DNA of 64,000 nt from Hyperoodon ampullatus (GCA_949752795.1 OX457071.1:77031983-77095982); one strand, 5' to 3'. Shown: positions 47,540 through 58,975, counted from the first letter of the stretch. Translations and numbers: made by a program. The notes: generated by a model from the sequence alone, not told the origin.

Positions 47540-47902
47540 TAAACTTAAGTCTACTTTTTTCTCCATTCTTCAACAATTACTATGTGCCAGGCACATATGT
47601 TCTAGGCACTTGGGATATATCAATATACAGAAGAGACAAAGAGATCTGTCTTTGTAGAGTGTACTTTTGAGAAAGGGGAAACAAATAATAAACATAATAA
47701 ATAAGTAAATTATATTGTATATCAGAAAGTGAATGCTGTGAGGAACAAGCAGAGCAGAGAAAGGGATTTCGCACGTGTGTGTGGGGGGGTGTGACGGGCG
47801 CAGCCTATGGCACTAAAGGGGGTGATCACGGCAGACCCCCGTAAGAAGAGCAACGTTGAGCAAGACTCGAAGGAAGTTGGTGGACATCTGAGAGAAGAAT
47901 AG
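47540..47902. repeat. Ancient unnamed mammalian repeat, left of L1
   Basis: ACTATGTGCCAGGCACATATG, CAAATAATAAACATAATAAA and GAGAGAAGAATAG are parts of an old repeat. Its last 80 bp resemble 52828-52906 on the other side of the L1. Confidence 0.5.
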
Positions 47903-47908
47903 TTATGT

Positions 47909-48013
47909 GGGATTCCTCTGGCATTCCAGTGGTGAAGACTCCACGCTTCCAATGCAGGGGGCATGGGCTCGATCCCTGGTCAGGGAACCAAGATCCCACA
48001 TGCCACACGGCAC
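47909..48013 (+). mobile_element. Short tRNA-Glu-type SINE
   Basis: CCTCTGGCATTCCAGTGG head, GGGCTCGATCCCTGGTCAGG B-box. It ends in CACACGGCAC directly before a G-run array. Confidence 0.85.
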
Positions 48014-48032
48014 GGGGTGGGGTGGGGTGGGG
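48014..48032 (+). repeat. (GGGGT)n array, quadruplex-type
   Basis: Four runs of four G separated by single T, between a SINE and the 5' edge of an L1. Confidence 0.97.
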
Positions 48033-48675
48033 AAAGAACATTTATGCACCCAACAAAGGAGCACCTGAATATATAAAGCAGATATTAACAGAAGTAAAGG
48101 GAGAAATAGACAGCAAGACAATAATAGTAAGGGACTTTAATACCCCACTTTCATCAATGGATGAATCATCTAGACAGAAATGAAATAAAGAAACATTGGA
48201 CTTAAATGACACTTTAGTCCAACTGGACTTAACAAGTTTATACAGAACACTTCATCCAAAAGCAACAGAATACACGTTTTTCTCCAGTGCATATGGAACG
48301 TCCTCCATGATAGGTTACGTGTTAGGTCACAAAACAAGTCTTGCAAATTTAAGAATATTGAAATCATAGCAAGCATCTTTTCTAATTACAGTGATATGAA
48401 ACTAGAAATCAATTCCAAGAAAAAAAACTGGAAAATTCACAAATATGTTTAGATTAAACATGCAACTGAACAACCAATGGATGAAAGAAGGAATCAAAAA
48501 ATATCTTGAGACAAATGAAAATGGAAATACAACATAACAAAACACATGGGATGCAGCAGAAGCAGTTCTAAGAGGGAAGTTCATAGAGATAAGCCTGTAT
48601 TAAGAAGGAAGAAAGATCTCAGGTAACCTAACTTTACACTTCAAGGAACTAGAAAAAGAGCAAAGCCTGAAGTTA

Positions 48676-48803
48676 GGGGCTTCCCTGGTTGTCCAGTGGT
48701 TAAGACTCCGTGCTTCCACTGCAGGGGGCTTGAGTTCGATCCCTGACTGGGAAACTAAGATCCCACATGCCGTGCAGAGCGGCCAAAAATAAAATTTTTT
48801 AAA
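48676..48803 (+). mobile_element. Short tRNA-Glu-type SINE in L1
   Basis: GGGGCTTCCCTGGTTGTCCAG head, GAGCGGCC plus A-rich tail. Confidence 0.9.
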
Positions 48804-48903
48804 TAGCCCTAAAAGGAAGGAATTAAAGATCAGAGTGAAAATAAATGGAACAGAAACTAAAAAGATAGTAGAAAAGATGAGTGAAACTAAGAGCTGGTTT
48901 TTT

Positions 48904-49268
48904 GGGTTTTTGTTTTGTTTAGTTTTGGCTGAGTTGGGTCTTCGTTGTTGCACGCAGGCTTTCTCTAGTTGTGGTGAACGGGGGCTACTCCTCCTTGTGG
49001 TGTGCAGGCTTCTCATTGCGGTGGCTTCTCTTGTGTGGAGCATGGGCTCTAGGTGTGCGGGCTTCAGTAGTTGTGGCACGCGGGCTCAGTCATTGTGGCA
49101 CGCGGGCTCAGTAGTTGTGGCTCGCGGGCTGTAGAGCATAGGCTCAGTAGTTGCAGCGCACGGGCTTAGTTGCTCCATGGTATGTGGGATCTTCACGGAC
49201 CAGGGATCGAACCCATGTCCCCTGCGTTGGCAGGCAGATTCTTAACCACTGTGCCACCAGGGAAGTCC
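48904..49268 (-). mobile_element. CHR SINE, long form, left partner of the inverted block
   Basis: GTTTTGTTTAGTTTTGGCTG tail at left, CCACCAGGGAAGTCC head at right. The L1 word CTAAGAGCTGGTTT before it (48887-48900) recurs only in inverted form at 49356-49369. Confidence 0.92.
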
Positions 49269-49369
49269 TCCTCTTTCATTTCTGATTTTGAGTCCTCTCT
49301 TTTTTTTCTTGGTGAGACAAGGGAAAGGCCTGTCTATTCTGTTTATCTTTACAAGAAACCAGCTCTTAG
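49269..49369 (-). mobile_element. Inverted segment of the surrounding L1
   Basis: About 100 bp that read as L1 ORF2 only on the minus strand. Reversed, they supply exactly the piece missing between the L1 sequence before 48901 and that after 49461. Confidence 0.85.
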
Positions 49370-49461
49370 GGCTTCCCTGGTGGTGCAACTAGAGAACCTA
49401 GAGAAAGCCCATGCACAGCAATGAAGATCTAACACAGCCAAAAATAAATATTAAAAAAAAA
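49370..49461 (+). mobile_element. CHR SINE fragment, head joined to tail
   Basis: GGGCTTCCCTGGTGGTGCAAC passes directly to CTAGAGAAAGCCCATGC and the GATCTAACACAGCC tail. About 250 bp of the long form is missing. Confidence 0.88.
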
Positions 49462-49632
49462 GACATTACAACTGATAAATATAAAGGATCAAAGAGATTT
49501 CTATGAACAATTATATGCCAAATAATTGGATAACCTAGAAAAAATGGATAAATTCCTAGAAACATACAACCTACCAAGACTAAATCATGAAGAAGTAGAA
49601 AATCTGAACAGACTGATTAATAGTAAGGAGAT

Positions 49633-49841
49633 CGGGCTTCCCTGGTGGCGCAGTGGTTGGGAGTCCACCTGCCGATGCAGGGGACACGGGTTCGTGCCCC
49701 GGTCCGGGAAAATCCCACATGCAGCGGAGCGGCTGGGCCCATGGGCCATGGCCGCTGAGCCTGCGTGTCTGGAGCCTGTGCTCCGCAACGGGAGAGGCCA
49801 CAGCGGTGAGAGGCCCGCGTACCGCAAAAAAAAAAAAAAAA
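49633..49841 (+). mobile_element. CHR SINE, young short form, in L1
   Basis: Target duplication TAGTAAGGAGAT at 49621-49632 and 49842-49853. Confidence 0.96.
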
Positions 49842-52010
49842 TAGTAAGGAGATTGAATAAGTAATCAAAAACCTCCAAACAAACAGAAGTCCAGACCAGG
49901 TGGCTTCACAGGTGAAGAGTTAACACCTGTCCTTCTCAGACTTCCCAAAAATGGAAGAGGGAACACTTCCAGACTCATTTTATAAGGTCAGTGTTACCGC
50001 AATAGTAAAACCAGACAAGGTCACCACAAGAAAATTACAGGCCAGTATCCTTGATGAACATAGATTTAAAAATCCTCAACAAAATATTAGCAAACCAAAT
50101 TCAACAATACATTAAAAGGACCATACACTGTGATCAAGTGGGATTTATTCCAGGGATGCAAGGATGGTTCAACATCTGCATATCAGTCAATGTGATACAC
50201 CACATTAACAGAAGGAAGGATAAAAATTATATGGTCATCTCAATAGATGCAGAAAAAGCACTTGTCAAAATTCAGCATCCATTTATGATAAAAACTGTCA
50301 ACAAAATGGATATAGAGGGAACGCACCTCAGCTTAATAAAGGCCATATATTGACAAGCCTACAGCTAACATCATACTCAGTGGTGAAAAGCTGAAAGCTT
50401 TTCCTCTAATACCAGAAACAAGACAAGGTTGCCCATTCTCACCACTTTTATTCAACGTAGTATCGAAAGTCTTAGCCAGCCAGGACAGTTAGGCAAGTAA
50501 GAGAAATAAAATGCATCCAGATAGGAAAGGAAGAAGTAAAACTGTCTCTGTTTTCAAGTGACATATTAGAAAACCGTAGAGTCTACAAAAAACTGTTAGA
50601 ACTAATAAAGTCAGTGATGTTGCAGGTTACAAAATCAATATACAAAAACCTGTTGCATCTCTATACACTAATAACAAAGTGTCAGAAAGGGAAGTTAAGA
50701 AAACAGTACTATTTACAATTGCCTCAAAAAGAATAAAATACCTAGGAATAATTGTAAACAAGGATATGAAAGATCTCTACACTGGAAAGTAGGAGACACT
50801 GATGACAGCAAATGAAGAAGAGACACAGATAAATGGAAAGATAACCTGTGATTATGAATTGGAAGAATTCATATTGTTTAAAATGTCCATACTACCCACA
50901 GCAATCTACAGAGTCAGTGTGATCCCCATCAAAATTCCAATGCCATTGTTCACAGAAATAGAACAATCCTAAAATGTGTATAGAACCACAAAAGAGCCAA
51001 GTAACCAAAACAGCCTTGAAGAAAAAGAACAAAGCTAGAGGCATCTCACTTCCTGATTTCAAATTATATTACACATCTGTAGTAATGAAAACAGTATGTT
51101 ATTGGCATACAAACAGACACATAGATCAGTGGAATAGAATAAGAGAGCACAGAAATCAACCCATGCGCATATGGCCAGTTAATTTATGACAAGGAACCAA
51201 GAAGATACAGTGGGGAAAGGACATTCTCTTCAGTACATGATGTTGGGAAACCTGGGCAGCCACATGCAAAAGAATGAAATTGAACCTCAGTCCTACATCA
51301 TAGGCAAAAATCAATTCCAAATGGATTAAAGACTTGAACATGAGACCTGAAATCATAAATCTCCTAGAAGAAAATACACGTGGTAAGCTCCTTGACATCA
51401 GCCTTGGCAATGATTTTTTGGATTTGACATCAAATGCAAAAGCCACAGAAGCAAAACTAAACAAGTGGGACCATGTCACACTAGAAGCTTCTGCACAGAA
51501 AAGGAAATCATTAACAAAACGAAAAGGCACCCTACTGAATGGAAGAAAATATTTGCAAATTATGTGTCTGATAAGGAGTAATATTCAAAATATATAAAGA
51601 ACTCATACAACTTAATAGCAAAAACAAAACAATCAGATTAAAAAATGATCAGAAGATCTGAATAGACATTTTTCCAATGAAGACATGCAGATGGTCAACA
51701 GACACATGAAAAGATGCTCAACATCACTAATCATCGGGGAAATGCAAACCAAAACCACAGCAAGATACCACCTCACACTTTTTAGAATGGCCATTATCAA
51801 AAAGACAAGAAATAACAAGGTTTGGCAAGGATGTGGAGAAAAGGGAGCCCTTGTGTGCTGTTTGAGGGAGTGTAAATTAGCGCGGCCATCATGGAGAATG
51901 GTACAGAGAGTCCTAAAAAAATTAAAATTAGAACTATTATACAATCCAGAAATTCCACTGCTGGGAGTATATCCAAAGGAAAGGAAAACACTAACTCAAA
52001 AAGATATCTG

Positions 52011-52219
52011 GGGCTTCCCTGGTGGCGCAGTGGTTGGGGGTCCACCTGCCGATGCAGGGGACGCGGGTTCGTGCCTCGGTCCGGGAAGATCCCACATGCC
52101 ATGGAGCGGCTGGGCCCGTGAGCCGTGGCCGCCGAGCCTGCGCGTCCGGAGCCTGTGCTCTGCGAGGGGAGAGGCCACAACAGTGAGAGGCCCGCGTACC
52201 GCAAAAAAAAAAAAAAGAG
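52011..52219 (+). mobile_element. CHR SINE, young short form, in L1
   Basis: AAGATATCTG / GAGAGATCTG flank. Ends CGCGTACCGC plus A tail. Confidence 0.95.
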
Positions 52220-52322
52220 AGAGATCTGCATCCCTGTGTTCATTGCAGCATCGTTTATAACAGCCAAGACCTGAAAACACTCTTAAGTTTACATTGGTGG
52301 ATGAAGAAATTGTGGTATAAAT

Positions 52323-52365
52323 ATGCAACAGAATTTATACCGTTGCATAAATGGTATAAATTCTG
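52323..52365. repeat. Overlapping perfect hairpins in the L1 3' region
   Basis: CAGAATTTATACC (52329-52341) pairs with GGTATAAATTCTG (52353-52365). ATGCAAC (52323-52329) pairs with GTTGCAT (52342-52348). Confidence 0.95.
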
Positions 52366-52827
52366 CCATAGAACAAGAAGGAAATCTTGCGGTTTTTGAC
52401 AACTCAGATGGACCTTGAGGGCATTATAATAAGGGAATAAAGTCAGACATAGAAAGACAAATACCATATTATCTAACTCTTATGTGGAATAAAAAAAAAA
52501 ACCCATAGATACAAAGAACATTTTGGTGGTTGTCAGAGGTGTTGGGTGGGGGATGGGTGAAGTGGGAGAGGGTGGCAGAATAAGCCTGGGGCTGTGATGT
52601 ACAACCTGGTGACTATGGCTAATAAGTGTATTTGAAAGTGTCTAAGAGTTAGGTCTTGAAAGATCTCCTCACAAGAAAAAAGTTTTTGTGACTCTGTGTG
52701 GTGATGGATGGTAACTAGACTTATGGTAGTGATCCTTTTGCCATATAGACATATATGGAATCATTATGTTGAACTCCTGAAACTAAAATAACATTATATG
52801 TCAGTTACATCTGAATTTTTTTTAAGA

Positions 52828-53010
52828 GTGACTGTGGTAGGCCTCGGTAAGAAGGTAAAGCTGAGCAAAGACTTGACGGGACTTAGCGGATACCTGAGAG
52901 AAGCGTGTCTCTAACAGAGGAGACATCTGACCTTTAGAGTAAAGGCCCAGAGGAGGAGCACCATGCCAGGCAGCTGGCAAGGCTGGAGTAGATAAGCAGG
53001 GGGAACGGGT
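52828..53010. repeat. Ancient unnamed mammalian repeat, right of L1
   Basis: AGCTGAGCAAAGACTTGACG and CCATGCCAGGCAGCTGGC match the type of repeat at 47540-47902. The first 80 bp overlap its end rather than simply continuing it. Confidence 0.5.
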
Positions 53011-53561
53011 CCAGGAGGCGGCCAGGGTTGCAGGGTCGTTGTGGGCGTTGCAAGGGCCGTGGAATGGGGAACAGGGGTAACGCCATCAGCCTTATTAAGG
53101 GTCCCTCTGGCTGCTGTGTGGAAAGTAGACTGGAGGGGAGGAGATGGCACCCCTTGGAAGGCTATTGCAGTACCATTGAGGCAGGTGAGAAATTATTAGA
53201 TCTAGTTTTTAGAAACTACTTATCCGAAGTTTTTAAAAAGCTGTTTGCTAAAAAAATCAATTTTATGCTTTCCTAGATACAAATCTCTGTTTTAAAAACT
53301 TTGTGGAAAGGTGTGTAAAGTGTACCCTAAACGTGCTTGGAGAGCGGAATGTTCTTGTCTTTTGTGGTTTTTGAGAAAACGTTGTTGATGACCTTTAGAG
53401 AGCCACATCTTAGTGGTCCTTCCAAACATGAAAGGTTTATAACAATAGTGCGCAGGATAATTTTGTATAAAAAGTGGTTTCTTAATGCGTTGTCTCTATT
53501 TATACAAGCTTTGCCACAGGAAATCTACAGAGAGTTGTCCAAAGGTAAAATACCTCATTGC
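53011..53561. other. Intron 7 sequence without a recognised feature
   Basis: Nothing recognised. Confidence 0.5.
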
Positions 53562-53916
53562 AGGCTTCCCTGGTGGCGCAGTGGTTGAGAATCCGCCTGC
53601 CAATGCAGGGGTCATGGGTTCGAGCCCTGGTCTGGGAAGATCCCACATGCCATGGAGCACCTAAGCCCGTGCGCCACAACTACTGAGCCTGTGCTCTAGA
53701 GCCCGTGAGCCACAACTACTGAGCGCATGTGCCGCAACTACGGAAGCCCGCACGCCTACAGCCCGTGCTCCGCAACAAGAGAAGCCACTGCAATGAGAAG
53801 CCCGTGCACTGCAACAAAGAGTAGCCCCCGCTCTCCACAACTAGAGAAAGCCCACATGCAGCAACGAAGACCCAACGCAGCCAAAAATAAATAAATTTTA
53901 AAAATTAAAAAAAAAA
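53562..53916 (+). mobile_element. CHR SINE, long form
   Basis: Complete long form. ATACCTCATTGC / ATACATCATTGC target repeats. Confidence 0.96.
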
Positions 53917-54881
53917 TACATCATTGCCATGACATTCTTGCCATCTTTTTTGTGACATTGATAGATGTATAGTACCCATTTGTTTCACAAGATGGGGAGA
54001 TAGAAGAATCACTTGATGTATTTAAAAGGTATTGCGGTTACTCTGGAAGAGAAGAGAAGATAGATGTCAGAATCACCTAATGCTAAAAACCTTCCTGTTG
54101 GCCTGTAAACAGTGTTTAAATCAAGCAGGAGCCGCTCTTGTTCTGTGAGGCTGTGGTTGGCTGTGCAGCTTTGTTGCGAGAGCGAGTGCTTAAAGGCTTC
54201 CTTGTGATCCTCTTGCTAGAGACTGACTTCTTCTGGGTTAACACTTGCTTCTGTTGAGATGAATCTAGCCGTTAGAATGGGTAACAGAAGCTGTTTTCGT
54301 TCACTAATGCCTTGTGGCAAATTGACAAACCAAAATCGGTGATGACCGAAACAGGCTCTGTAGGAAGGGAGCAAGGATTAAAGAGGGGGGAATGGAAGCA
54401 GCTGAAGGGATGACTGTGCAGTGGTGTTCCGAAGATACAGACTAGGGAAGTCCAAAGATAAATTTATCACAATTAGTTTCTGGTTATATAATTAAAACAA
54501 GCAAATAGTAGCGTAGATGGAGAAAACCCTCATGTATCCTGGATGTTGGGGAAAGCTTGAACATATGTATAAAGTACAAAAGAAAAACGTTGGGTAAAAA
54601 TGTCCATCTTTTTATTTATTACTGAAACTATTGCTAAAATTTAAGAGCAGTTTTTAAAGTGACTCTTTCTGACATGTTCTGTAAGCAAGCCCCTCTGATA
54701 ATACCAATTCTCTGCTTTGGGAAATGTTGCTTTTGGATGTATTACCTAATTTATTTTTTTACTTCTCATATCTGGCAATTTTTTGGCGAATTCAACAATC
54801 TTCAGGAAGAACCAAATTTGTAAGAGTATATTTTGGAGGTTGACTATTCTGAAAAGTAAGTCTTCTTTTTCCTTCCCTCAG
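53917..54881. other. End of intron 7 without a recognised feature
   Basis: Unique-looking sequence. The frame at 54783-55022 is exon 8 read through from the intron. Confidence 0.55.
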
Positions 54882-55014
54882 AATGAACTCTCAGATACAC
54901 GTGCAAAATTCCACATACTTTTTCTATTCTTTGTGTCGACAATGTTCTTCATCAGCGTATTGTCACTTCTCAGCTACCACTGCTGGCTCGTTGGGAAAAA
55001 CAGAACAACCATAG
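54882..55014 (+). CDS. ZDHHC20: ZDHHC20 exon 8 (transmembrane segment 4, start of the TTxE motif)
   Basis: Acceptor CTTCCCTCAG, donor ATAG/GTAAGT. Forty-four codons (199-242) read N-E-L-S-D-T-R-A-K-F-H, then a hydrophobic segment (transmembrane 4), then S-Y-H-C-W-L-V-G-K-N-R-T-T-I. The T-T-I is completed to the conserved TTxE motif by a glutamate split with exon 9. The position equal to human L227, another cavity residue, is conserved; the next residue is L where human has F. Confidence 0.97.
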
Positions 55015-55333
55015 GTAAGTAGGTTAAAATAAAGCATAATTATTTAGGAAAATGGCCACAAATGAACATGAAATCTAGAGAAGAACAAAAGATGATAAAG
55101 ATAAAATAATTCTGTATTAAAATTAACTTGGACTGGATAGGAACAATGGCTGTTTAATAAACGTAAAGGTTCATAATTTTGAGAAGGTTGAGGAAGTAAG
55201 ATTGACTTTTATATATTTTTTCAGTAGTGTGTTGTATATAAAAGTAGAGAACTGACTATATTTTATAAATTTTAATAAAAGCTGTTTCCTGCATTTGTTG
55301 TATCACTAATGTTAGCACTTATGTCCCTTTTTT

Positions 55334-55340
<7 letters not shown>

Positions 55341-55364
<24 letters not shown>

Positions 55365-55553
55365 GCGGTACGCGGGCCTCTCACTGTTGTGGCCTCTCCC
55401 GTTGCAGAGCACAGGCTCCGGACGCGCAGGCCCAGTGGCCATGGCTCACGGGCCCAGCCGCTCCGTGGCATGTGGGATCTTCCCAGACCAGGGCACGAAC
55501 CCGTGTCCCCTGCCTCGGCAGGCGGACTCGCAACCACTGCGCCACCAGGGAAG
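55341..55553 (-). mobile_element. CHR SINE, young short form
   Basis: Poly-T of over 20 and GCGGTACGCGGGCCTCTCAC. TTGCTCTTTTTT / CTGCTCATTTTT flank. It lies 326 bp after exon 8, opposite in orientation to the SINE at 53562. Confidence 0.96.
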
Positions 55554-57559
55554 CCTCCTGCTCATTTTTTTAAAATGAAAACATTGGGGAAGAATTCAGT
55601 AAGGTATTCCAATAATTGGACACACACTTCTTAAACAACAGTGGTGTGGCATTGCTCAGACTAAACCATTGGCATGTAAGCAGCAACACCAGCCATAACT
55701 GGAATATTGAGGTATTGGCTAACAAAATAGGGATCTGTCACAGTGTTTCGAAAGAAGGTTAAACACTCCCTGCTGTCTAAAGGAGAGTTGGACATACTTT
55801 AACATAGAAAGATGCAGACGTTGTAGGGAGATTCTTAGGTATTTACATTTGGATCACTTTAGTCTCATGTCTTATGGAGTCCTGTAAACCAGGACGGGCT
55901 TCCAGGGTAAGGGTTTGGTGCCCTGCCTTCCCCAGCTCACTCTGCTGTTGCGCTCTCCTCCAGTTCCCACGCCTTCATCCCTCTTCCATGTGAATAAGCT
56001 TCCTTATGTCAATTAATTTATCATCGTCACAGAATATCCTGTCATCTCTTCACCTTTAACCCGAGGTCACAGAAGGCAGCCCACATGCAAAGCCTAGCTC
56101 TTCAGACCTCCCAAGCAGCTGGACACTGAGAGATTTCACACAGAAAAGGAGATTTCTTCTTTTCAAAACTGACGACTCTGGTGGCCCTATTTTCCCACCT
56201 GGTGTCATTCGGTAGGAGCTCAGTAGTGGCTGACTTGCTTCGGTGGCCACGAGCATTTAATTGGCCGTGGTTCCCACCCTGCTTCACTTGTTTCCCACCC
56301 AAACCCTGTAGGTGTCTGAGAGGTGAGTGCTTCCTGGGAAACACATTGTTCTCTTAAAAACAATCTTTTTCAAACGTTTTTACCAGTGATTACAGTAAGA
56401 AATGCATCATTTTATATCACTACCTAGTGCATGCACACACATTTATAAAATTATGTAATTAGAATAAGCAAAATCTTCGTAAAACATCATTAATGTCTAC
56501 TATGTCCAATATACTCTGATATTTTCTGTTCTAGATCTTTAAAAAGAAATGCTGGTTTCAAAGCACTGAATTGATTCTACAGCCTATTCAGATGTTTAAA
56601 CCCACACTTTGAAAGACCTTCCCCTAACACACCACTCCCCGCACACCCTGGTGTTACCCAGCTCTCCACTGCTGCTTCCAGATGTCCTTTGGGGCATCAC
56701 TTGTACCTTTCTCATAGCTGTCACCGCCCTACCTTGAATCATTTCTCGTGTTACAGAGTTTCTATTAATACATTCAAACTGCTGCTGTCACCCCAGACAG
56801 GCTGGGTGGTCTCTTTGATCCTGATAGCCAGTCATTCCTGTACCCAAACACTGAACCTTTCATCACTTGAAACTGAAGAGGTCTCACATTTTCACCTTGA
56901 AGTCTCCATTCTCTGACCACAGTCTTTATGTGTTCAGCTCTCCCTTTCCGTGTTCCAGCGTGCGCCCTTTTTAGCTTACTGAGTCCTCCACACTCCACCA
57001 CTTTTCTCTCACGTTTCTTTCCCTTCTGGTTTTGTTTCTCACCCTTTTCCATTCTAGATCCCATAATAAATGCCCTCAAGCTCCCAGCAGCACCCTCGCA
57101 CTACACATGCCCCTAAGTGCCTCTTCTCCCATGACGCCTTTGCCAGTCCTTTACCCAGGTTATTCCAGCGATGCGTTCTTCTCCCAGTGCGATGGGGCTG
57201 GAGAGAGCTGGTGAAGGCCGTCTCGCTCCCACAGCGGTGGTCACAACTACAGATTCAAAGTCTCAGACCTTACTTAGGCCCTCAGCTCTGTTTGGCAGTA
57301 ATGTCATGTGTTTCTGATCAGGTTTGCCACCTTATTACTCACAATAGGTATTCCAGCCTTTGATCATTCTCCCTAATTTCCTTACCTATTTTGTGAATGC
57401 TTCATAGAAAAATTAGAAGTTATCACAAGTAAATTCTTATCGTCTCACCTTTATAACCTCACACAAACATTTCTACTTTCAAACCCATTACTGTCACCCT
57501 CTTTCTAATTTCTGCGGACACGATGTCTTTTCTGGTATCTATGGTTAATCTTTAGAACC
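55554..57559. other. Intron 8 sequence, mostly unassigned
   Basis: C/T-rich + strand from about 56580 on may be a very old L2/L3-like relic. Frames on both strands here resemble no protein I know. Confidence 0.35.
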
Positions 57560-57975
57560 TTTTCTGAAGGCCATCCCATTTCTTCTAGAACTTTCTTCCA
57601 TCAGTTTTTACTTCACTTTTCTGTGTCATCAACCTTTCCCAATCCATCTCTCCCTGGCTCCTTCTTATCCATAGCTTATAAAACGTTCTGAAATGCATTT
57701 TGTCTTTAAACAGAGATCCTAGGCGCTGGCCGCCATCAGCTTCCTCACTTGTTATTATTCATAGCTCAGGATCGAGCTCAGGCGTCACCTCCTGCATATT
57801 TCACCTTCCTTGGCCACCACCCCACATGTATCCGTATCACACTGTCATTCTGATAGACTTTTGTTAGACTGTGGGTTCTTTGATCAGAATTTCATCTACT
57901 TTACCTTGGGATCCCAAAACCTGGTGCTTTGCCATAGGCACGTAGTAGGAAGTTGATAAATAATGAATGAGTGAA
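57560..57975 (+). mobile_element. L2 LINE fragment
   Basis: GGCGTCACCTCCTGCATATTTC, TTCCTTGGCCACCACCCC, AAACCTGGTGCTTTGCC and a TGAATGAGTGAAG end, in sense. Confidence 0.65.
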
Positions 57976-58231
57976 GTTGCAAGAGATAGAATATTTTTAA
58001 AAAAAAAGAAGAAAAAGAAAAAGGCTAAGGTGTATTGAACATTCTTCAGTCGATTTTCCTTAATATCACACAATTATCTTGACATTTTCGTTTTATAAGG
58101 GTGATGAAATATTCAAGAGGTTATATTTTTTTCCCAAAAAAGTTTAAAAAGAAAAAAACTGGTACTTTCCTTCCCTCCTATAATTTTCGAATAGGTTAAC
58201 TCTTCTTTTTTGTAATATATATCTGTAACAG

Positions 58232-58358
58232 AATCATTCCGTGCACCCACATTTTCATATGGACCTGATGGAAACGGTTTCTCGCTTGGATGCAGTAAAA
58301 ATTGGAGACAAGTCTTTGGTGATGAAAAGAAATACTGGCTACTTCCAATATTTTCAAG
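58232..58358 (+). CDS. ZDHHC20: ZDHHC20 exon 9 (PaCCT motif region)
   Basis: Acceptor TCTGTAACAG, donor TCAAG/GTAGTT. It completes E243 and encodes S244-S284, beginning S-F-R-A-P-T-F-S-Y-G-P-D-G-N-G-F. The S-K-N-W-R-Q-V-F-G stretch is the palmitoyltransferase conserved C-terminal (PaCCT) motif, with the structurally important asparagine present. It ends P-I-F-S and an AG that forms serine with exon 10. I see no difference from human in this stretch. Confidence 0.97.
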
Positions 58359-58975
58359 GTAGTTTATAAAACGCACGTCTCAGAAATTATGGAACCTGTG
58401 ATAGTCTCCGTCTCTCTGATTAAGTGACTCAGAGAATATAGTATATTATGACATTATGAGCCTCAAGAATGAAAACTCAGAATACCTTGATTACATGAAG
58501 TATTTTATTTTTCATGTTTTTTATACGGGTGAAGGAGAGTTTGGGCATATATTTGAATGAGAAAAAAAGATGATTCATAGGAAATAAGAATCACTCTTTT
58601 TTTTTCAAAATGAAAATAAGTTTGTGAAGTAAAGAATCATAAGAATTTATATTTATTAGCCATATCTTCAAAGATTTCCAATACAGGTTATGTATTCTGT
58701 TGTGTCTTAAATCAAAGAAGACCCAACACATAATGCAGTTTTTACCTGCATTTAAATTTAAATGAGAATATATGCTCAAGATGATTCATAATTTCCTTTT
58801 CTCCCAAATTCTCAGCCATCCTAGGCCATCTATATACCAAAAGTCATTATAGAGAAGGAAAAAGTATTTGAAATTCAAGTACCATATTTGTAAGTGTTGT
58901 GGGGTTTTTTCCTTTTTTCCCTTAACAGGGAACTGTATTGCTTGTTATTTTGTCTGAAAATGACATATTTGCATT
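58359..58975. other. Start of intron 9 without a recognised feature
   Basis: AT-rich; nothing recognised. Confidence 0.5.

Larger units (their letters stand above)
48033..52827 (+). mobile_element. 5'-truncated dead L1 ORF2 with 3' UTR, SINE-invaded
   Basis: Sense L1 from the endonuclease end (R-D-F-N-T-P-L-S near 48130) through reverse transcriptase ([10 protein letters not shown] near 50135; D-A-E-K-A-L near 50250) to the 3' UTR terminus AACATTATATGTCAGTTACA. The F-A-D-D box near 50552 is lost (F-S-S-D). It holds SINEs at 48676, 48904, 49370, 49633 and 52011 and an inverted block at 49269-49369. Confidence 0.88.

Noticed and set aside
51685..52260. 191-codon open frame
   Set aside because: L1 ORF2 C-terminal relic read into a SINE inserted at 52011. 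Not a host gene.
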